From Gammaproteobacteria bacterium (GTDB taxonomy: Bacteria; Pseudomonadota; Gammaproteobacteria; Pseudomonadales; Azotimanducaceae): a stretch of 64,000 nucleotides of DNA. Below are positions 57,814 through 64,000 of the stretch, piece by piece. How positions within the stretch are numbered: position 1 is the first letter of the stretch; each line of letters starts with the position of its first letter. The DNA lies in assembly GCA_026708185.1 (NCBI GenBank), contig JAPOVK010000051.1:1-64000 (forward strand). The letters are read 5' to 3'. The notes beneath the pieces are model-generated. The model made no database searches and was not told the DNA's origin. It was given only the letters and a program-made list of their open reading frames with translations. Both the position numbers and the translations under genes were made by a program.

Positions 57814-59619
57814 CTACTTCAGGTAGCCCTCCATGTAGAGCATCAGTTCCAGCACCCGGTCGAGTAGCTCCTGGGGTGAGGCGCCGGGGAAATTCTCGAG
57901 CACAAGTTCCTTGACGAAAAGCCGCGCGATGTAACGCAGTTGCGACGCCCGCGATTGCGAGGCGTAGACGAAGTCGCGGTGACCGCTGTTGATGACGATC
58001 AACTCCCGGTCGACGTCGTAGCGCGAACGCCACAACTGGCCCGGCTCGTTCTCGTAGGTGTACCCGGGCAAGCCCTGCCGCGCTGGTGCGCCCTCGCGAT
58101 CCACGACCAGCGAGTCCGTGACGGTGACGAGCGCCTTCGCTTCGCAGACGACGTCGCGCTGGGTGGCGACGAGCTTGAGCGTGACCAGACCGGGCTCGGC
58201 GGGCGCCTCGAAGGCGACGATCTCGGCGTGCGGATCGGCGAGCGAGCCGCCCCCTTCGACCAGGGTCCACGCGAAAATCACGCCGTCGTCCACCTGCCTG
58301 CCGGAACGGTCCCGGCAAATCGCTCGGAACGAGCGGCTTGTACCCACCTTGACGACCGACGACGCTGGCGAGACGCGGGCGCTGTGCAAAGGACCGGCGA
58401 TCTCGAAGAACGCCTGGGGCGGGGCCTGCTCCTCACTTGGCTCTTCGGTTCGCTCCCGCGATGCAACGTCTGCGGACGGCGCTGGCGGCGCCAGGGCGGG
58501 TCCCGTGGCCGCTCCTGACCGCCGTCCGGGTACGTCCCGATGGACCTCGAACCAGTCGTATTCCTCGGCTGGCAACGCAAGCAGGGCCTCGCGGAACGCG
58601 CGCCGGATCGACTTCAAGGTCCGCTCGCTGGCCCGTTCCTCTTCTGCACGCCTCAAATCGCCGATCAGTGCCTCGAGCGGTTGGCGAACCGACTCGATTC
58701 CGTCGCGCAGCGCCGCGAAAGCTTCGTCGTGGATCACCCCCGTTCGCGTCCCCGGCGTCAGGTTGATGAACGGCGCGTCGACGACACCATCGATGTAGCC
58801 GCTACTCCACGGCCCTTCCTGGAAACCGTCGAAGGCGGTCAACTCGTCAACCCGGGTACCGTTCCGGTAGAGCCCCACGCCGCGCTCCGACGACGGGTCG
58901 TCCAAGTAGAGCTCGAGCTTGATCTCGCCGAAGCTTGTCACGGGATTGCTGAGCTCGTGAATCAGGCGTCCGTCGAACTCTCGCGGCGCGACGGTGTAGG
59001 ACTTGCGGGCCGTGCGGTCGCTGATCCGCACCTGAACGCCCGTATGCCGGATGCGGTCGCGTAGCTCTGATGCCAAGTACCAATTGAGCTTCTCGCCGCT
59101 GAACTGGCGCACGCCGGGCAGCAAGGGCCGGATGTCGAGCGTGGTGCCCGGTTCCGCGACCAGGGTCCGTCGCGCCTTGACCGCGTAGCCTTCGTCTCCT
59201 CGGCGCATCGACATCTCGTGCAGCGTGCCGTCCGAAGCCGTCGAGGTGAGTTTGAGGCTCTCGCCAAGGGTCCAGAAACTCAACAGGCCGATGCCGAACT
59301 CTCCCTGGATGCCCTGCGCGCCTTCCTTCTTCAGCCGCTTCTTGATCGAGTCGCAGATATGTGTCGCAACGTATCGAAAATCCGGCACGCCCGCGTCGTC
59401 GCGGCGCACGCCCTCGCCATCATCGATGACCTTGAGGAACGGCTCGTTCCGCTGGCGTCCGCGGACGATGTGGACGTTCTTGGCCCCGGCATCGATGCTG
59501 TTCTCAACGAACTCCGCCACGGCCTTCAGCGGGTTGTCCTGCGACAGCGCGATGATGCTGATCGCAGACCAGTGGTCGCCGATGCGCAGCTTGCCACCGG
59601 CGCGTTTTCTACTGCTCAT
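57814..59619 (-). CDS. MORC/Hsp90-like GHKL ATPase with C-terminal Ig-like region
   Basis: A 601-residue protein. The GHKL ATPase has the N box AVAEFVENSIDAGAKNV near 34-47, G1 VIDDGEGV near 64, and G2 GEFGIGLLSFW near 108, with the MORC-like S5 second half after 160. A linker rich in Ala, Glu and Pro (about 365-400) follows, then a beta-sandwich Ig-like module about 405-500 (VSPASSVVKVGTSRSFRAICRDRSG), then a helical end. The ATPase domain resembles MORC/MutL/Hsp90 groups; the function is unknown, though such fusions can be linked to defence (inference). ATG 59619 is chosen. Confidence 0.8.
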   Translation of the reverse strand: MSSRKRAGGKLRIGDHWSAISIIALSQDNPLKAVAEFVENSIDAGAKNVHIVRGRQRNEPFLKVIDDGEGVRRDDAGVPDFRYVATHICDSIKKRLKKEGAQGIQGEFGIGLLSFWTLGESLKLTSTASDGTLHEMSMRRGDEGYAVKARRTLVAEPGTTLDIRPLLPGVRQFSGEKLNWYLASELRDRIRHTGVQVRISDRTARKSYTVAPREFDGRLIHELSNPVTSFGEIKLELYLDDPSSERGVGLYRNGTRVDELTAFDGFQEGPWSSGYIDGVVDAPFINLTPGTRTGVIHDEAFAALRDGIESVRQPLEALIGDLRRAEEERASERTLKSIRRAFREALLALPAEEYDWFEVHRDVPGRRSGAATGPALAPPAPSADVASRERTEEPSEEQAPPQAFFEIAGPLHSARVSPASSVVKVGTSRSFRAICRDRSGRQVDDGVIFAWTLVEGGGSLADPHAEIVAFEAPAEPGLVTLKLVATQRDVVCEAKALVTVTDSLVVDREGAPARQGLPGYTYENEPGQLWRSRYDVDRELIVINSGHRDFVYASQSRASQLRYIARLFVKELVLENFPGASPQELLDRVLELMLYMEGYLK

Positions 59620-59912
59620 GGATCGTAAGTGTACGAGACAGCCAAGCCTCCTGGCTCGGCGGCCAAGTAGGCATTCGCTCAAAACCAGCGAACGCGACGC
59701 GGGTGTATTGCAGTGGAGCGCCCCGTTCTGTCCTGCCCGACCTAAGGTTCCTTCTCGTCGCTCAAAAAGTGGTTGTCCACGGATCCACGAGTTCAATCCC
59801 GATTGCGGATCGTGATGCTCGCCACTTTCCTCTCCTGCGTCTCGTCACGCCACGTTACGCTGTGATTGCGTTGCTATCAAGAAGATCGGGTGGTCAGTCT
59901 AAGCTGCGACCG

Positions 59913-61607
59913 TCAACCCTCTACGGGCACTGCCAGCTCGGAATACGACAGGACGCTCGCGTCGCTAGGCCAATCGCCCTTGTTGGCCGCTCGACGCCAG
60001 TTGAAACCGAGGATTCCCGGCGGTCGGACGGCGTGTCGCCAGTCGGGTACTTCGACGACGCGTACCGGCCCCGGCAGGTCACCCCCAATCCCGCCAAGTC
60101 GAGTCCGCGCCAGCGCCGCCATGGCAGCCACGGCGGAGCCGTGGGAAGGGTGGTAGTAGATCTCGACCGGAGTGCCATCCATGTCGCGGTGCGCGACGGC
60201 GAAGCGCCCGGAGTGGAACGTCGCTACAGGCCGGATGGGCACGTTCGTCCGATACTCGAAGAAGCGGGCACCGTTCTCTTTCCACTCTCGCTCGAGGGCG
60301 CCGGGCGCAACGGCGATCTGATCCAGCGATGTCGCCAACCGGACACCGAACGTCGTCGGCGGCGCACGCGCGAAGAACGTCTCCCGATCCATGCCACCAA
60401 GGGCGGGGAGGACGTCGAAGATCCGCAGGACGGTGCCGTTGGCGACTACTCGATCAGCGCTCGCTCCTGCTCGACTCTGGAAGTCGAATGCCACCTTCAG
60501 TGTCTCCCGCGGTTCCAGCGGGCGGTTCAAGCGAAAGCTCACGACAGAGGTTTCGACGGTAGCTGCAAGCCGTTCACCGGTCAGCGAGAGGGATTTCACG
60601 GCGAGGCCCGGCGGCACATCGAAGTGGATGTCCGGAATCGCAGCATCGTGTTTGTTGACGACAACGGCCGAGCCACGGGAGCGCAGCCAGCCTTCCGCAG
60701 GGTCCAGCTCGACCTGCAAGTCGATGCGGGAGTAGACCGGCCGCGGGACTTCGGGGAGTGACGGAGGTAAGGCCGCCGCCGCTACCGGCCTGAACGCAAC
60801 CCAACAACCGCTAGCAATCCCGACAACCAAGCCGCCCCAGCCCCATGCCACGGAGGTCGGGGTCAGCCGACGGCCCGAGGGCGCGTACACGAGATGCACG
60901 CCGACCAACAGCGCAGCGCATAGCCCGGTCCAATAGATGCCGAGCGCCAGGTGGGGTGCGAAGCGAACGCCGTAGCCGCCGATGTCGGAGAACGGATCGA
61001 TCGGCGCGGCGAAACGCACGAGCTCCGTATCGAACGCGAGGTTGGCCGTGGCGTATGCCGCGGCGGTCACCGTCGTAGCCAGCCAGCGGCGGTCAATCAC
61101 GGCGTGGACGACGACGGCAAGGACCGCCAGGTGGGCGGCATTCCAACCCAAGTTGAAGAGCAGGCCGTGCGCGTAGACGTCCCATTCGATCCCGTGACCG
61201 CGCAGCCATTGGTAGCCCGCGCCGACCAAGCCGGCAAGCAGAAACGCGATCAGCGTCGTCGCCACGACGGCCGTGGCCTTGGCCGCTAGGTGCCATCCGT
61301 GGCGACCCGGGATTTCGCCGCTCGCGGCGACCGCCAACGCCCAAGCCGCCATCGCGAAATTGGCGTAGATGCGATCCACCACAACGCTGGTCGTCGGATT
61401 ACTCTCGCCAAGCCCGAAGACGAGGCCGGCAGCGAGGTTGACGAGGCCCGCGGCCACAAGGATCTGACACAGCCGAGACGCGCAAAGGCGGCGGAACGCC
61501 ACCCAGGCGAGCGTCAGGAATCGAGCCGCGTCCTCAAGGACCGACTCGGTGACCGGGATCGCGTCAGTGGGCGCCTGGCATGGGCCCGCGGGCCGGATAG
61601 GGATCAT
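59913..61607 (-). CDS. Membrane protein with M1-peptidase-like N-terminal domain, catalytic domain absent
   Basis: A 564-residue protein. The first half has about six to seven membrane helices (30-270: LIAFLLAGLVGAGYQW, HLAVLAVVVHAVI, GLVVGIASGCWVAF). The periplasmic half (about 285-560) is built like the beta-sandwich preceding M1 aminopeptidases: RIDLQVELDPAEGWLRSRGSAVVVN, VPPGLAVKSLSLTG, FFEYRTNVPIRPVATFHSGRF. It ends at SVLSYSELAVPVEG, where M1 proteins would begin the HExxH domain; no HExxH follows. It appears truncated. It overlaps the cox subunit IV gene by 44 bases. Confidence 0.72.
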   Translation of the reverse strand: MIPIRPAGPCQAPTDAIPVTESVLEDAARFLTLAWVAFRRLCASRLCQILVAAGLVNLAAGLVFGLGESNPTTSVVVDRIYANFAMAAWALAVAASGEIPGRHGWHLAAKATAVVATTLIAFLLAGLVGAGYQWLRGHGIEWDVYAHGLLFNLGWNAAHLAVLAVVVHAVIDRRWLATTVTAAAYATANLAFDTELVRFAAPIDPFSDIGGYGVRFAPHLALGIYWTGLCAALLVGVHLVYAPSGRRLTPTSVAWGWGGLVVGIASGCWVAFRPVAAAALPPSLPEVPRPVYSRIDLQVELDPAEGWLRSRGSAVVVNKHDAAIPDIHFDVPPGLAVKSLSLTGERLAATVETSVVSFRLNRPLEPRETLKVAFDFQSRAGASADRVVANGTVLRIFDVLPALGGMDRETFFARAPPTTFGVRLATSLDQIAVAPGALEREWKENGARFFEYRTNVPIRPVATFHSGRFAVAHRDMDGTPVEIYYHPSHGSAVAAMAALARTRLGGIGGDLPGPVRVVEVPDWRHAVRPPGILGFNWRRAANKGDWPSDASVLSYSELAVPVEG

Positions 61608-61920
61608 CGCCGAAGTACACGACGCGCGTCAGCCACGTGTAGTCCGCTTCCGTCGCCATCAGGTACACCAGGATCAGGATCACCAGCGGCGGCAGCAGCA
61701 GCGCGTAGATGAGGGCCCAGCGTTCGTACTTGAGGTGCATGAAGATGGCGACGATGTAGCCCGCCTTGATCAGCATGAAGGCGAGGATCAGGAACCAGCG
61801 CAGGTACCCGGCTTCCATGTAGTCCGTGGCGTAGGACGCCGCGCTAACGACGAACAGGAGCCCCCAAATCCAGAAATACAGGGTCAGCGGATGTTGCTGG
61901 CCTACTTCGTCGGATGCCAC
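61564..61920 (-). CDS. Cytochrome c oxidase subunit IV family protein
   Basis: A 118-residue subunit with three helices: about 16-34 (YFWIWGLLFVVSAASYA), 42-64 (LRWFLILAFMLIKAGYIVAIFMHL) and 72-92 (WALIYALLLPPLVILILVYLM). KAGYIVAIFMHLKYE is the characteristic core of the prokaryotic subunit IV. The GTG at 61920 with GGGGGA upstream is chosen; upstream codons are a Ser/Thr-rich shadow. It follows subunit III by 16 bases and stabilises the terminal oxidase in the inner membrane. Confidence 0.87.
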   Translation of the reverse strand: MASDEVGQQHPLTLYFWIWGLLFVVSAASYATDYMEAGYLRWFLILAFMLIKAGYIVAIFMHLKYERWALIYALLLPPLVILILVYLMATEADYTWLTRVVYFGDDPYPARGPMPGAH

Positions 61921-61936
61921 GGCGGTCGTCCCCCAA

Positions 61937-62596
61937 TCACCACAGGTAGAAGAAAGCGAAGATGAAGACCCACACGAGGTCCACGAAGTGCCAGTAGAGG
62001 CCGACGATCTCGACGATCTCGAAGTTCGTCCTGTCGTAGACGCCCTTGTGCAAGCGCCACGCAATGATCAGCAGGTACACGACGCCTGCGGAAACGTGCA
62101 GACCGTGGAAGCCCGTGATCATGAAGAAGCAAGATCCGAACTGCGCGGCGCCCCACGGGTTGCCCCAAGGTCGGACGCCCTCCGATATGAGCTTGTACCA
62201 CTCGAACATCTGCATCCCGACGAAGACGGCACCGAAGAACGCCGTTGCGCAGATGAAGAGGATCGCCTTGCGCTTGTCGCGCCGATAGCCGTAGTTCACC
62301 GCGAGCGCCATGGTGCCGCTCGACGTGATCAGGTCGAAGGTCATGATGGCGATCAGGAGCAGCGGCACGGAGTGTCCGAACGCCATCAGCGAGAACACCT
62401 CGGAGGCGTTCGGCCACGGCTCGGCGGTGGTCGCCCGCACGGTCATGTAGCTCGTCAGGAAGATCGAGAAGATGAACGTGTCCGAGAGCAGGAAGATCCA
62501 CATCATGGCCTTCCCCCACGGCACGCCCTTGAACGTGGTGACGTCCGAGGCCCAGTCCTGGATGATCGTGGCGTGGCCCGCCGATGCTTCCGCCAT
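61937..62596 (-). CDS. Cytochrome c oxidase subunit III
   Basis: A 219-residue heme-copper oxidase subunit III with about six to seven helices (26-48, 70-92, 105-130, 142-165, 170-190, 200-219). GKAMMWIFLLSDTFIFSIFLTSYM, FMITGFHGLHVSAGVVYLLIIAWR and YWHFVDLVWVFIFAFFYLW (with the conserved His and Asp) are diagnostic. It supports proton-pump stability rather than catalysis. The gene lies 31 bases downstream of subunit I. Confidence 0.95.
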   Translation of the reverse strand: MAEASAGHATIIQDWASDVTTFKGVPWGKAMMWIFLLSDTFIFSIFLTSYMTVRATTAEPWPNASEVFSLMAFGHSVPLLLIAIMTFDLITSSGTMALAVNYGYRRDKRKAILFICATAFFGAVFVGMQMFEWYKLISEGVRPWGNPWGAAQFGSCFFMITGFHGLHVSAGVVYLLIIAWRLHKGVYDRTNFEIVEIVGLYWHFVDLVWVFIFAFFYLW

Positions 62597-62627
62597 CAGG
62601 TGGTTTCCTTAATCGCTTATGCCTAGG

Positions 62628-64000
62628 TCATGCCTGGCGCGGCACGTCCTGCGGAATGAAGTCCTCTTTTTCGCCCGGCACGCTGAAGTCGTAGGCCCAG
62701 CGGTGCACCGTCGGAAGCTGGTCCCCCCAGTTGCCGTGGATCGGCGGCGTCTGCGGCGTCCGCCACTCCAGCGACGTCGCGCCCCACGGGTTCGGTCCCG
62801 CTTCCCGGCCGCGGAAATAGCTGACGACGAGGTTGTAGATGAACAGGAACTGGAACGCGCCGACGACGAAGGCGGTAATCGAGATGCCCGCGTTCAGGAG
62901 CGCCGCGCTTTCCGGGTAGAAGGCCGACTCGCCACCGGAGGCGAGGACGTTGTCGTAATAGCGACGCGGCGTGCCCACGAAGCCCAAGTAGTGCATCGGG
63001 AAGTAGATCAGGTACGTGCCGATCGCCGTGACCCAGAAATGCCACTTGCCAATCGTGTCGTTCAGCATGCGACCGGTGATCTTCGGATACCAGTGGTAGA
63101 TGCCGCCGAAGATGACCAGGATCGGCGAGACGCCCATCACCATGTGGAAGTGCGCGACGACGAAATACGTATCCGACAGCGGGACGTCGACGATCACGTT
63201 GCCGAGGAAGAGTCCCGTCAGACCACCCACCACGAAGGTGATGACGAAGGAGATCGCGAACAGCATCGGGACCGTGAACTTGATGTTCGCCCGCCACAGG
63301 GTGATGGTCCAGTTGTAGACCTTGATCGCGGTCGGCACCGCGATGATCAGCGTCGTGGTGGCGAAGAAGAAGCCGAAGTACGGGTGCATCCCCGCCACGT
63401 ACATGTGATGCGCCCAGACGATGAACGACAGCACCCCGATGGCGACGATGGCCCAGACCATCATCCGGTAGCCGAAGATGTTCTTGCGCGCGTGCACCGA
63501 GAGAAGGTCGGAGACGACGCCGAACGCGGGCAGCGCGACGATGTACACCTCGGGGTGGCCGAAGAACCAGAACAGGTGCTGGAACAGGAGCGGGCTACCG
63601 CCGTCATACTGAGTTGCCGCGGCGTCGAAAGCCGAGGCGATGGCCGGCATGAAGAAGCTCGTGTGGATGAGCTTGTCGAGCAGCATCATGACCGCGCTGA
63701 CGAAGAGCGCCGGGAACGCCAGGAGGCCGAGGACGGTGGCGGCGAAGATGCCCCACACCGACAGCGGCATGCGCATCAGGGTCATGCCCCGGGTGCGCGC
63801 CTGCAGGATCGTGGTGACATAGTTCAGGCCGCCCATGGTGAACGCGACGATGAAGATCGCGAGCGACCCGAGCATCGTGATGATCCCCCAGTCGACGCCC
63901 GGCGTGCCGGAGAGGATCGCCTGGGGCGGGTACAGGGTCCATCCGGCGCCGGTTGGACCGCCAGGCAGGACGTACCCCAGGAGCAGCACGATCACCGACA
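62628..64000 (-). CDS. ctaD: Cytochrome c oxidase subunit I (5'-partial)
   Basis: The catalytic subunit of an aa3-type oxidase; 456 C-terminal codons are in the window and the start lies beyond base 64000. It has FWFFGHPEVYIVALPAFG, with the CuB His and the cross-linked Tyr region, and VWAHHMYVAGMHPYFGFFF with the CuB HH pair. DTYFVVAHFHMVMG carries the heme a3/heme a His pair, followed by a C-terminal tail GEKEDFIPQDVPRQA. The K- and D-channel start is outside. The operon order in the minus direction is I, III, IV. Confidence 0.96.
   Translation of the reverse strand, partial: SVIVLLLGYVLPGGPTGAGWTLYPPQAILSGTPGVDWGIITMLGSLAIFIVAFTMGGLNYVTTILQARTRGMTLMRMPLSVWGIFAATVLGLLAFPALFVSAVMMLLDKLIHTSFFMPAIASAFDAAATQYDGGSPLLFQHLFWFFGHPEVYIVALPAFGVVSDLLSVHARKNIFGYRMMVWAIVAIGVLSFIVWAHHMYVAGMHPYFGFFFATTTLIIAVPTAIKVYNWTITLWRANIKFTVPMLFAISFVITFVVGGLTGLFLGNVIVDVPLSDTYFVVAHFHMVMGVSPILVIFGGIYHWYPKITGRMLNDTIGKWHFWVTAIGTYLIYFPMHYLGFVGTPRRYYDNVLASGGESAFYPESAALLNAGISITAFVVGAFQFLFIYNLVVSYFRGREAGPNPWGATSLEWRTPQTPPIHGNWGDQLPTVHRWAYDFSVPGEKEDFIPQDVPRQA

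Noticed and set aside
59620-59912. Possible gene in the 290-bp gap between the ATPase and the M1-like protein
   Set aside because: Short shadows only; no remnant of an M1 catalytic domain or other family was seen in six frames by eye.

Overview
The window reads as a chromosomal segment of an uncultured, high-G+C (about two thirds G+C by eye) gammaproteobacterium. The lineage call rests on three things: a DUF2066 gene divergent from purM, the ATGA-overlapped apbC-dcd pair, and a lipid A acyltransferase-type gene that implies a Gram-negative envelope. Species cannot be named. The mix of dioxygenases, SDR enzymes, MaoC dehydratases, acyl-CoA enzymes, a sulfatase and Gfo/Idh oxidoreductases suits a heterotroph that uses varied organic carbon, perhaps marine or host-associated (inference).

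Layout. 0-6 kb: housekeeping (DUF2066, purM, TauD-like dioxygenase, dcd, apbC, LpxL/HtrB-like acyltransferase). 6-12 kb: two Gfo/Idh oxidoreductases, a Phd/PIN toxin-antitoxin pair, dapD, epoxide hydrolase, cupin. 12-16 kb: a zeta-toxin-like kinase with a small partner, a CmcJ-like oxygenase, a Tsx-like barrel and an exported PHP hydrolase. 16-24 kb: acyl-CoA/MaoC/SDR/esterase genes, a second toxin-antitoxin pair with a broken toxin, a three-gene nitrile hydratase or thiocyanate hydrolase, a ClpP paralogue and hydrolases. 24-33 kb: leucine-type dehydrogenase with a divergent Lrp regulator, ChaC, DapA-like lyase, an interrupted nuclease, PhyH, SDR, acyl-CoA ligase and a CBS protein. 33-40 kb: SulP transporter, SGNH hydrolase whose 3' end is duplicated across an inserted aspartic-protease cassette, an M16 protease pair and class III ADH. 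40-54 kb: amidohydrolase, AmpG-like MFS, DUF4143 ATPase behind a perfect 18-bp inverted repeat, RNA ligase, an orphan molybdopterin subunit, a cyanobacterial-style arginine dihydrolase/ornithine cyclodeaminase, ankyrin protein, Uma2 and sulfatase. 54-64 kb: GST, a peroxiredoxin with in-frame UGA at the peroxidatic position (a probable selenoprotein), an enolase-superfamily enzyme, a decayed UPF0175/DUF3368 module, a MORC-like GHKL ATPase, a truncated M1-type membrane protein and cytochrome c oxidase subunits IV, III and I (subunit I runs off the right edge).

The strongest unusual signal is the peroxiredoxin at 55522-56046. A UGA codon replaces the peroxidatic cysteine, and a stem-loop with GU in its apical loop starts 14 nt downstream, as expected of a bacterial SECIS. 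Other notable points are a dispersed twin-hairpin repeat family (four copies), a split nitrile-hydratase beta subunit resembling thiocyanate hydrolase, an Rnl5-type RNA ligase, and several toxin-antitoxin or selfish modules at different stages of decay. No rRNA, tRNA, CRISPR array, transposase or integrase was recognised.
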